Part shown: positions 56,954 to 64,000 of the stretch, piece after piece
Numbering within the stretch: the stretch's first letter is position 1
Layout: every line of letters begins with the position of its first letter
Assembly: GCF_003968655.1 (NCBI RefSeq)
Contig: NZ_RXYK01000009.1
Span: 1-64,000 of the forward strand
Length of the DNA: 64,000 bases
From: Chlorobium phaeovibrioides
GTDB taxonomy: Bacteria; Bacteroidota; Chlorobiia; Chlorobiales; Chlorobiaceae
Reading direction: 5' to 3'
Notes under the pieces: model-generated
Told to the model about the DNA's origin: nothing
Database searches by the model: none
Seen by the model: the letters and a program-made list of their open reading frames with translations, nothing else
Program-made: the position numbers and the translations under genes

Positions 56954-57092
56954 TTGCAGGGGTAACTGAGGATAGGTCCGGTCATCTGAATGTTCTTGTG
57001 GCTCTCGTATTATCACTATATTTCATATATATTCTGATGATGAAGAGCTGGTTTTGATTATATGAAAATCCATAATGATGCATTGTGTGGCT

Positions 57093-58403
57093 ATGAGGTA
57101 TTGCAAAGAGATTTTTTCCGGTGTTTTTCTTGTTATGGCTCTTCTCCTGTTGCCCGGGCAGGTTCAGGCAAACGGTGATGATTATATCGCCATACGAAAA
57201 GAGGGGTCGGGGAAAATAGCCCTTGTTCTCAGTAAACCGGCGGCTTCAGGAGGAAAGGAGTCTGGCTGGGCGGAGCGGTTGGATGTTGAGTCTCGTTCAG
57301 GTCTGGATTTTACCGGTCTGTTTTCCCTGATTCCGCCTCCGTTGAATGTTGCGGGGCCGAGAGGCAGCAGCAGTCAGAGCATCAATTTCGGGGCACTGAA
57401 TTCGGTGGGCGCAGAATTTTATGCCGGAGGTGCAGTGGTACAGAAATCCGGAAATGTTGTTCTCTCCATGGAGGTATACGATACTCTGGGAGGTCGTCCG
57501 ATTCTCAGAAAAACCTACACGGGAAAAGAGAGCGACCTTCGTTCCATTGCCCATGCGTTCTGTGCCGATCTTGTGGAGCTGCTTACAGGCCGGCCTTCCG
57601 TGTTCGGCAGCAAGGTGGTGTTTGTGTCGAACAGAAGCGGGTTCAAGGAGATATACATGTGTGATTATGACGGTCACGGCATGCGTCAGATGACAAACAC
57701 CCGCTCACTGGCCCTGACGCCGGTTCTTTCGCCCGATGGCCAACACCTTGCCTATACTGACTATGCTTCCGGCCGTCCCCGTCTTTCCATTCTTGATCTG
57801 GCTGGCGGAAAACGCCGTTCAGTTGCCCGATCAGGCAACAGTATTGATCCCGGCTGGAGAAGCAATGCGGAGGTAGCTACAACGCTCTCTTTCCAGGGAG
57901 ACCAGGAAATTTACCTTGTACGGCCGGATGGCTCTCTGGCCCGGCGGGTCACAAACAGCCGCGGCATTGACCTTTCTCCTTCTTTTTCTCCCGATGGAAA
58001 TAAAATGGCGTTTGTTTCATCACGAACTTCAGCTCCACAGATCTTCATTCTTGATCTTCAGACCGGTCAAACAAAGCGGTTGACCTATAACGGCAGTTAC
58101 AACACCCAGCCTTCATGGTCGCCACAGGGAGATAAAATTGCTTACTCGACAATGGAAAAAAACGGTGAAATAAATATATTTACCATAAATACGGATGGTT
58201 CTTCGCTACGACAGCTGACTTCGGGTTCACGGCAGAATGAGTCGCCGTCGTGGTCTCCGGGAGGGGATATGATTGTGTTTACTTCAAGCCGTCAGGGGCA
58301 GAAGAAACTTTTTGTCATGAATGCGGCCGGTGGCGGCCAGAGGCGGCTTCTGCAGCTTGAGGGTGAGCAGATGCAGCCGTCATGGTCTTTGAGGCTCAAG
58401 TAA
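57093..58403 (+). CDS. tolB: Tol-Pal system beta-propeller protein TolB
   Basis: A periplasmic protein of about 436 residues with a signal peptide ([20 protein letters not shown], cleavage near VQA). An N-terminal TolB domain is followed by a six-bladed propeller of WD40-like PD40 repeats, seen as [46 protein letters not shown] and [16 protein letters not shown]. It binds Pal. An ATG at 57075 gives a slightly longer form; the later ATG gives the more typical signal peptide. An AT-rich stretch around 57010-57040 probably holds the promoter. Confidence 0.93.
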   Translation: MRYCKEIFSGVFLVMALLLLPGQVQANGDDYIAIRKEGSGKIALVLSKPAASGGKESGWAERLDVESRSGLDFTGLFSLIPPPLNVAGPRGSSSQSINFGALNSVGAEFYAGGAVVQKSGNVVLSMEVYDTLGGRPILRKTYTGKESDLRSIAHAFCADLVELLTGRPSVFGSKVVFVSNRSGFKEIYMCDYDGHGMRQMTNTRSLALTPVLSPDGQHLAYTDYASGRPRLSILDLAGGKRRSVARSGNSIDPGWRSNAEVATTLSFQGDQEIYLVRPDGSLARRVTNSRGIDLSPSFSPDGNKMAFVSSRTSAPQIFILDLQTGQTKRLTYNGSYNTQPSWSPQGDKIAYSTMEKNGEINIFTINTDGSSLRQLTSGSRQNESPSWSPGGDMIVFTSSRQGQKKLFVMNAAGGGQRRLLQLEGEQMQPSWSLRLK

Positions 58404-58462
58404 GAGGGTGTGATGTGCCAGTGCGGTTTTTTGCAGTGCTAACCATAAGAAAAGGGGGAAAA

Positions 58463-58921
58463 ATGAAACGATCAATGTTTTTGCTGAAAGGGCTCTGTGT
58501 GCCCGCAATGCTGGTTCTCGGAGCGTGCGGATGCAGGACTGATGTTGTTGCGCCCGAGCCGGTACAGCCCGCTCCAGCTCCGGCTGCTGCGCCAGCTTTG
58601 GGTGATGTGTTTTATGACTTTGACCAGGCATCGATCCGCATGGATGCAGCTGAACAGCTGAGCCAGAATGCGGCATGGATGCAGGAAAAAAGCTCAAAAC
58701 GCGTTGTGATTGAGGGCCATTGCGATGAGCGGGGCACCAGTGAGTACAATATGGCGCTTGGCGAACGCAGGGCGAGCATGGCCAAGGAGTATATGGTCAA
58801 TCTTGGTGTTGAGCCCGAGCGCATGACAACCGTGAGCTATGGTGAAGAACGGCCGTTTGCTGCCGGAAGCAACGAAGAGGCATGGGCGTTGAACAGGCGT
58901 GCTCATTTTGTTGAAGAATAG
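58463..58921 (+). CDS. pal: Peptidoglycan-associated lipoprotein Pal, copy 1
   Basis: A 152-residue lipoprotein with lipobox VLGAC (Cys22) and a Pro/Ala-rich linker, then an OmpA-like peptidoglycan-binding domain with [11 protein letters not shown] and [20 protein letters not shown]. It binds meso-diaminopimelate in murein and TolB. The start at 58463 follows GGGGGAA; the longer frame upstream overlaps tolB. A close paralogue follows directly. Confidence 0.93.
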   Translation: MKRSMFLLKGLCVPAMLVLGACGCRTDVVAPEPVQPAPAPAAAPALGDVFYDFDQASIRMDAAEQLSQNAAWMQEKSSKRVVIEGHCDERGTSEYNMALGERRASMAKEYMVNLGVEPERMTTVSYGEERPFAAGSNEEAWALNRRAHFVEE

Positions 58922-58995
58922 TTTTGCAGTACCCGCAGGGGTGGCATTGATGCCGTCCCTGTGTATTCATATCAATCAATAAACCGGACGATCCC

Positions 58996-59499
58996 ATGAA
59001 ACACACTATGAAAGGACTTTTAGCCCTCCTGCTGATGATTACTGCCGGATGCTCTTCGAAGAGCGCAGTGGCTCCAACCGACACTGCAGATACCTACACT
59101 CCTCCTGCAGCACCTCCCGCCGCAGTTGTCAGTACTCCAAGCGGATATGGTTTTGACGAGTATCAGACAGGGCCTCTCGGAGATGTGTTTTACGAATTTG
59201 ACAGCTCTGAACTCAGCGCGGATGCAGAGGATCAGCTGAAGCAGAACGCTGCATGGATGGGCGCCAATGCTGCTGCGGCCACTCTTGTTGAGGGCCACTG
59301 CGATGAGCGCGGCACCTCAGAGTACAATATTGCTCTTGGTGAGCGCCGTGCCGGCAATGCAAAAGAGTACATGGTCCGCCTCGGTGTTCCTGCTGCAAGC
59401 ATTGAGACCATGAGCTATGGCGAAGAAAAGCCTTTTGCTCCCGGACATGATGAGTCGGCATGGTCGAAGAACCGTCGTGCCCACTTTGTTCTGAAGTAA
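58996..59499 (+). CDS. Peptidoglycan-associated lipoprotein Pal, copy 2
   Basis: A 167-residue lipoprotein with lipobox ITAGC (Cys19) and the same OmpA-like core ([42 protein letters not shown]). It is strongly similar to the preceding pal and clearly a tandem duplicate. The linker is longer (about 20-60) and richer in Thr/Pro/Tyr. Key peptidoglycan-binding Asp and Arg residues are kept in both copies, so both are probably functional. Confidence 0.92.
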   Translation: MKHTMKGLLALLLMITAGCSSKSAVAPTDTADTYTPPAAPPAAVVSTPSGYGFDEYQTGPLGDVFYEFDSSELSADAEDQLKQNAAWMGANAAAATLVEGHCDERGTSEYNIALGERRAGNAKEYMVRLGVPAASIETMSYGEEKPFAPGHDESAWSKNRRAHFVLK

Positions 59500-59538
59500 C
59501 CGAAGACCCTATTCAAACGACCTGACTGTTCTTTCTTG

Positions 59539-59569
59539 TTTGCCGCCGGCCGCTTACGCTGGCGGCAAA
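59539..59569. other. Perfect stem-loop between pal copy 2 and cpoB
   Basis: TTTGCCGCC and GGCGGCAAA form a perfect 9-bp stem with a 13-base loop. There is no T-run on the plus strand. It could stabilise the upstream lipoprotein mRNA or reduce read-through into cpoB. Confidence 0.45.
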
Positions 59570-59593
59570 GGGGGAGCAGAGAGGCCAAAGCTG

Positions 59594-60403
59594 ATGATAC
59601 CAATGACTGTCAAGACCAGATTTCTCGTTACCATTCCGATGATACTGCTTTCGGCCTGTGCGTCTCAAAAAGATATTGTTGTCGTTAAAGATGATCTGCA
59701 GCAGCTTAAAAACCAGTCGGAAACCATTCGAAGCCAGTCGGCAGGTTCGTATTCCGATCTTCAGAAGATGCGTGACCAGATGGGCGCACTGAAGGGTAAG
59801 CTTGGTGAAATTGAGTATCGCAACCACCAGCAGATGAGCCGCCTTGCAATGGAGGACTCTCTTCTGGTGCACAAAGCAGATGAGCTTGAAACACGGTTGC
59901 AGAATATTGAACGGTACCTGGGGATTTCTGTACCCAAGCAGCCGGTTGCCTTACCTGCGCCAGAGCCAAAGGCTGTTGCTGATTCTTCTGCAACACCTGC
60001 GGCTGCTGCAGAACCCTCGCTTTCCGCTCCTCCGGCAGCAGGAGGGTCAACGCTTTTCAATGAAGGTGCTCAGCTGTTCAGCAACGGTAGATATGCTCCT
60101 GCAAGGGAAAAATTCAGTGTGCTTCTTAAGGAGTCGCCTCAGTCGGAACTTGCAGACGATGCCCAGTTTTTCATAGCTGAAAGCTGGTTCGCTGAAAAGG
60201 TTTACGACAAGGCTATTCTTGATTATCAGGTGGTGATTGCCAAATATACCAAAAGCAATAAACGGCCGGCAGCCCTGTTCAAACAGGCGCGAGCTTTTGA
60301 GTTGCTGGGTGATGGAGCCAATGCCAAAACCCGGTACCGTGATCTTGTTAATGTGTATCCGAAATCTCCCGAAGCCGACCTTGCACGCAAGAAAATGAAC
60401 TGA
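59594..60403 (+). CDS. cpoB: Tol-Pal system protein YbgF/CpoB
   Basis: A 269-residue protein with a lipobox-like start (LLSAC, Cys22), a coiled coil (about 30-110, KDDLQQLKNQSETIRS) and a C-terminal TPR domain (about 150-269, FNEGAQLFSNGRYAPAREKF, SELADDAQFFIAESWF, AALFKQARAFELLGD). In E. coli CpoB coordinates Tol with PBP1B during division. E. coli CpoB is soluble, whereas here a lipobox suggests membrane anchoring. The start at 59594 follows AGAGG; other ATG choices remain possible. Confidence 0.9.
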   Translation: MIPMTVKTRFLVTIPMILLSACASQKDIVVVKDDLQQLKNQSETIRSQSAGSYSDLQKMRDQMGALKGKLGEIEYRNHQQMSRLAMEDSLLVHKADELETRLQNIERYLGISVPKQPVALPAPEPKAVADSSATPAAAAEPSLSAPPAAGGSTLFNEGAQLFSNGRYAPAREKFSVLLKESPQSELADDAQFFIAESWFAEKVYDKAILDYQVVIAKYTKSNKRPAALFKQARAFELLGDGANAKTRYRDLVNVYPKSPEADLARKKMN

Positions 60404-60413
60404 CGGTTGATCT

Positions 60414-61391
60414 CTATTGTCCCTCTTCCGGCGGTATTGTAACGGCAATGCTGTCGGAATGGATTTCAACTCCCTCTCCCTGTACGACCCGTACTCTCCA
60501 TTTCCCCTCTTGTCTGTTGCCTGTCGATTTCCTTGACCAGCATCTCCACCGATTGCCCGTCGGCGTGCCGACGGATATTCTGTCGACCGGTTTGCCGTTG
60601 AGCTCCCACTCATGCCATATCGGCTCACCCGAGGGCATGGTGATGTCGCTGAAGTAGTAAATGGAACCGGTGGCGGGAGTGAGGATGTCAATCTCTTTGC
60701 CGGGCTCCATGGCAGCTCTGTCAATTGACAGGGTGAAGCATCCCTTCTGTACCGTTGTTTCGTTGGAGTGTTCCTGTTCACTCTTGCTGAGAGAAGCTGC
60801 CTGTTCTTCGTCTTCTGCCGCTACAGCGGTTTTTTCAGGTTCAGCAGGAGCGGGGGAGATGGTCTCTTTCGCTTCGGCAGCGGCCTGAGTGGAGGGCGGC
60901 GGTGGAGCAGTAGGTGAAGTATATGCGGCTGGCAGTTCCGATACATCGGGCAGGGATGCCTCCATCGGGGGAGGTTGCTGAATGGGCCGGCCGAAAATCA
61001 TCCAGAGAGCTGCAGCCGCAATGACGATGATTGCCGTTATGGATGCATAGAGGTTCCTGTTTTTGTTTTCAGTCCGATCCGCTGATTTCTGTGATTGAGC
61101 GGTGCGTTTTCGGGGAGATTTCGGTGCCGGAATGTCGGCCGACTCTTTCAGCTGCTTGAAGAGGGTTTCGTCATAAATGCCGAGCGCAAGAGCATATTTC
61201 CTGAGCAGTGCAATAACATATGGCGGCGGGAGGAATGTAAGATTGCCGGATTCAAGCTTTTCGAGCTGTTCCCGGTCAATCCCTGATTTCAGAGCAGCAG
61301 TTTCTTCAGTCAGTCCCTTTTCCTGTCGTGTTTTTTTTATGTTTTCCAGTAAGATGCGGCCGATTTCAGTGAAATCCGTGAGGTTTTCCAT
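60414..61391 (-). CDS. RodZ-like protein: cytoplasmic HTH, membrane span, DUF4115
   Basis: A 325-residue bitopic protein. The N-terminal HTH_25/Xre-like domain (about 10-75: GRILLENIKKTRQEKGLTEE, YVIALLRKYALALGI) is followed by a basic stretch, one transmembrane helix (114-134), a Pro/Ala/Glu-rich linker (about 140-215) and a C-terminal beta domain (about 225-320, CFTLSIDRAAMEPGKEIDI, WRVRVVQGEGVEIHSD) fitting DUF4115. RodZ links MreB to the wall-growth machinery. It is convergent with cpoB (10-base gap). Confidence 0.83.
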   Translation of the reverse strand: MENLTDFTEIGRILLENIKKTRQEKGLTEETAALKSGIDREQLEKLESGNLTFLPPPYVIALLRKYALALGIYDETLFKQLKESADIPAPKSPRKRTAQSQKSADRTENKNRNLYASITAIIVIAAAALWMIFGRPIQQPPPMEASLPDVSELPAAYTSPTAPPPPSTQAAAEAKETISPAPAEPEKTAVAAEDEEQAASLSKSEQEHSNETTVQKGCFTLSIDRAAMEPGKEIDILTPATGSIYYFSDITMPSGEPIWHEWELNGKPVDRISVGTPTGNRWRCWSRKSTGNRQEGKWRVRVVQGEGVEIHSDSIAVTIPPEEGQ

Positions 61392-61564
61392 TGCTCTTGC
61401 AGTTCAGGTATTCGTAAGTTTTTCTGAATGTATTCATTACGGCTGTTCATCAACTGCCGCTTGCTTTCGTATTCTAATAAACCACATTTTTCTGAAGGAA
61501 CACAGCGCAGAGTGTCTGGACGGGCCTGGCGGCTTCTCGTTGGATGGCGTTTTCTGCCATAATA

Positions 61565-61596
61565 CAGAAAGCCATCGTTGAAACGATGGCTTTCTG
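61565..61596 (-). terminator. Near-perfect hairpin after the 144-residue unknown gene
   Basis: CAGAAAGCCATCGTT pairs with the complementary arm ending GATGGCTTTCTG around a tiny loop. It lies about 30 bases past the stop of the 61626-62060 gene on the minus strand. A-rich and T-rich stem ends make it a plausible bidirectional terminator despite lacking a separate T-run. Confidence 0.6.
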
Positions 61597-61625
61597 TGGA
61601 TTTCTGAACTGCTTCAACTGGAGTC

Positions 61626-62060
61626 CTACTTGAAGAACTCGTTGAGTGTATAGGTTTTTCTGTCTATCTCCACTGAGAGCTGACGGGTCATGGAGCTGTA
61701 GAAAACGGGAATGTCGCGCATGGTCCACTTGACTCCGCGGTTGTCAAAATCAATGACATAGCGGTTCTCGTTGTCAAGTACCTTCTGTTCAAGATTAATG
61801 GCTATGTCGGGCTGCGTTGTCAGCACTGTGAGCTCAATTTCCCCTCTCATGACCTTGTTGATCATCTCCTCTGTGGGCTGCAGTTTCCTGCGTCCGGCCG
61901 CGGGGCATATCTGGAGCTGCAGTTTGTTGTATTGATCCCTTTTCGCGGAAGTGATGAAATATTTTTCCGCTTTGTGGACAGCATTTCCCGACCATGGACC
62001 CGATGTGCTGGTCCTGACCTGGTTCTCTGCTGTGAATGGCCGGCTGAGCTGCTGTTGCAT
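61626..62060 (-). CDS. Uncharacterised 144-residue protein
   Basis: I do not recognise a family. The protein is soluble, with no signal peptide or membrane span, and moderately basic in its N-terminal half ([18 protein letters not shown]). It ends with a beta-rich part ([33 protein letters not shown]). The N-terminal 25 residues look low in order. It lies between dnaK (same strand, upstream) and rodZ (same strand, downstream), with a hairpin after it. The codon pattern and frame length support a real gene, probably lineage-specific. Confidence 0.6.
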   Translation of the reverse strand: MQQQLSRPFTAENQVRTSTSGPWSGNAVHKAEKYFITSAKRDQYNKLQLQICPAAGRRKLQPTEEMINKVMRGEIELTVLTTQPDIAINLEQKVLDNENRYVIDFDNRGVKWTMRDIPVFYSSMTRQLSVEIDRKTYTLNEFFK

Positions 62061-62117
62061 TGCTGTTCACGGTTAGGATTGAGAAGATGATTTAAATTAC
62101 TAAAACGGTCGTAAATA

Positions 62118-62146
62118 ACAAAGGGATTCACGAGGAACCCCTTTGT
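62118..62146 (-). terminator. Probable terminator after dnaK
   Basis: ACAAAGGG and CCCTTTGT form an 8-bp stem with a 13-base loop, extendable by CGTAA/TTACG further out. It lies just downstream of the dnaK stop on the minus strand, before the small unknown gene. Confidence 0.5.
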
Positions 62147-62172
62147 CTGCTTACGATGGTGCTATTGGCGGC

Positions 62173-64000
62173 TTATTTTTTATCGTCGCCGTCAATAACT
62201 TCGTACTCGGCATTTTCAACTGAGCCGTCATCGCCCTTTTTCTCGCCTTCAGGTGCGCTGCCGCCTTCGGGGTTGCCCTGCGGCTCTTCTTTGTAAAGGT
62301 CTGCGGCTACTTCGCTCCACACTTTGCTGAGCTCTTCCATTCCGGACTGGATGGTTTCAGTTGTGCCATTTTTATGGGCATCCTTGAGCTTTTCAAGTGC
62401 GCCGTCGATAGCAGGCCTTTTGTCAGCGGGAATTTTGTCGCCAAGTTCTTCCAGCTGTTTCTCGGTGCTGAAGATAAGAGCGTCAGCGGAGTTCTTGATG
62501 TCAATCTCCTCTTTGAGTTTCTTGTCCTCTTCTGCGTGAGCTTTTGCGTCCTCCTTCATTTTTTCGATTTCAGCATCGGTCAGTTTGCTTGACGCCTCAA
62601 TTTTGATGCTCTGCTCCTTTCCGGTAGCCTTGTCTTTTGCCGATACATGAAGAATGCCGTTGGAGTCAATGTCGAACGCAACTTCAATTTGAGGCAGTCC
62701 TCTGGGTGCGGGAGGAATATCGCCAAGGTGGAAGCGTCCGAGTGTTTTATTGTCGGTTGCCATTGAGCGTTCCCCCTGTAGTACATGCACTTCAACCGAG
62801 GTCTGATTGTCGCCGGCTGTAGAAAACACTTCCTGCTTCTTTGTGGGAATGGTTGTGTTTGCATCAATCAGCTTGGTCATGACGCCGCCAAGGGTCTCAA
62901 TGCCCAGTGAAAGCGGGGTAACATCAAGCAGGAGCACATCGGTGACATCTCCTTTGAGTACGCCGCCCTGAATTGCTGCTCCAACTGCCACAACCTCATC
63001 GGGGTTGACGCTTTTGTTGGGCTCTTTGCCGAAAAAGTCCTTGACCAGAGCCTGTACTTTAGGTATGCGGGTTGACCCACCGACAAGAACAATCTCGTCG
63101 ATCTCTTTCATCGGAACCTTCGAGTTTTTGACTGCGCGCTGGCAGGGCTCAAGAATTTTTGCGAAGAGGTCTGCACAGATGCCTTCAAATTTTGCGCGTG
63201 TCAGGTTGATGACCAGATGTTTCGGCCCTTCCTGTGTTGCGGTAATGAAGGGCAGGTTGATTTCAGTATCGGTTCTTGATGACAGTTCGATTTTTGCTTT
63301 TTCACCGGCTTCTTTCAGACGCTGCAGGGCAATGGGGTCATTGCGAAGGTCGATGCCTTCCTGCTTTTTGAATTCGTCTGCAAGAAAGTCAATGATTTTC
63401 TGGTCAAAGTCGTCACCGCCGAGATGGGTGTCGCCATCTGTTGATTTTACCTCGAAGACACCGTCGCCCAGTTCAAGGATTGAAATGTCGAATGTTCCGC
63501 CGCCAAGGTCAAATACGGCAACCTTTTCGCTTGAGGTTTTTTTGTCGAGACCGTAGGCAAGTGCTGCGGCTGTCGGTTCGTTGATGATGCGTTTGACTTC
63601 AAGTCCTGCAATGCGTCCCGCATCCTTTGTTGCCTGGCGCTGTGCATCGTTGAAGTATGCCGGAACGGTAATGACGGCTTCGGTTACTTTCTCGCCAAGA
63701 AAATCTTCGGCAGTCTGCTTCATTTTCTGCAGAATCATTGCCGAAATTTCCTGAGGGGAGTAGGTTTTGTCGTTGATTTTTACCCTGGCTTCACCGCCTT
63801 CGTTGACAACCGCATAAGGGGCAATCTTTTTCTCGTTGGGCACCTCGTCAAACTTGCGGCCTACAAATCGCTTGATTGAGAAAATGGTGTTTGTCGGATT
63901 GGTGATTGCCTGGCGTTTTGCGGCCTGTCCCACCAGCCGGTCGCCGTTTTTGGTGAATGCCACCATTGAAGGGGTTGTGCGGTTTCCTTCCGAGTTCTCT
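62173..64000 (-). CDS. dnaK: Chaperone DnaK (Hsp70), 5' end outside the window
   Basis: The reading frame runs past the window edge, so the first residues are missing (the visible part begins in [16 protein letters not shown]). The ATPase domain shows [21 protein letters not shown], the phosphate loops [13 protein letters not shown] and [12 protein letters not shown], and the linker [15 protein letters not shown]. The substrate domain and lid follow, ending in the acidic tail [16 protein letters not shown] that is typical of bacterial DnaK. It refolds client proteins with DnaJ and GrpE, which are not visible here. A hairpin follows the stop. Confidence 0.97.

Overview
The window looks like a chromosomal segment of a green sulfur bacterium (Chlorobiaceae, Chlorobium/Pelodictyon type). 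Pointers are a sepiapterin reductase very like the Chlorobaculum tepidum enzyme (tetrahydrobiopterin biosynthesis), a pyruvoyl-dependent arginine decarboxylase, a B12-dependent ribonucleotide reductase, a fused phytol-kinase/DUF92 protein, anaerobe-type peroxide defence (peroxiredoxin, thioferritin-like Dps, rubrerythrin, PerR-like regulator) and a fairly GC-rich, gene-dense layout. The genus is an inference from remembered family resemblance; no search was run. Nearly everything is core metabolism and envelope biology; the only mobile-element-related gene is a lone REP-associated transposase at the left edge.

Layout. 0.1-2.4 kb: RAYT transposase, a small outer-membrane barrel protein, and four tRNA genes on the minus strand (Gln, Arg, Glu and a CAT-anticodon tRNA that resembles tRNA-Ile2). 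2.5-9 kb: murA, an EnvC-like degenerate LytM protein, a Yip1-like membrane protein, nadE, nadB, pdaD. 9-15.6 kb (minus): mreC-mreD-PBP2-FAD oxidase-smpB-tyrS, a cell-shape operon running into translation genes. 15.7-21.4 kb (plus): GroES-like protein coupled to nadA, a secreted zinc phospholipase C/P1-nuclease-like protein, nrdJ. 21.4-23.6 kb (minus): DUF4293-pdxA-ftsE. 23.9-27.7 kb: peroxiredoxin, thioferritin-like protein and rubrerythrin, the divergent Fur/PerR gene and an uncharacterised LuxR-type regulator. 27.7-35.3 kb: kdtA, DEAD-box helicase with a beta-CASP RNase, a small membrane protein, xerD, rsmB.

35.4-43.5 kb: a SAM-I riboswitch with its terminator controls metY-metX; then serS, yqeY, sepiapterin reductase, a cold-shock protein and radC. 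42-53 kb: a nine-gene minus-strand cluster ilvD-ilvB-ilvN-ilvC-leuB-leuA-leuC-leuD-cimA encodes nearly all branched-chain amino acid synthesis and points to the citramalate route to isoleucine. A possible leader peptide and attenuator precede it. 53.4-62 kb: the phytol-kinase/DUF92 fusion, then a complete Tol-Pal system (tolQ-tolR-tolA-tolB-pal-pal-cpoB) with tandem pal paralogues, a RodZ-like protein, a small unknown gene, and the 3' part of dnaK running off the right edge.

NAD synthesis (nadA, nadB, nadE) is complete from aspartate to quinolinate and at the last amidation step, but split over three transcription units. Envelope and division genes (murA, envC-like, ftsE, mreCD, PBP2, rodZ, tol-pal, kdtA) make up an unusually large share of the window. 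I found no CRISPR array, prophage, insertion sequence or defence island. The less explored items are the LuxR-type regulator beside perR, the thioferritin-like gene, the two-domain phytol-salvage fusion and the ilv leader.
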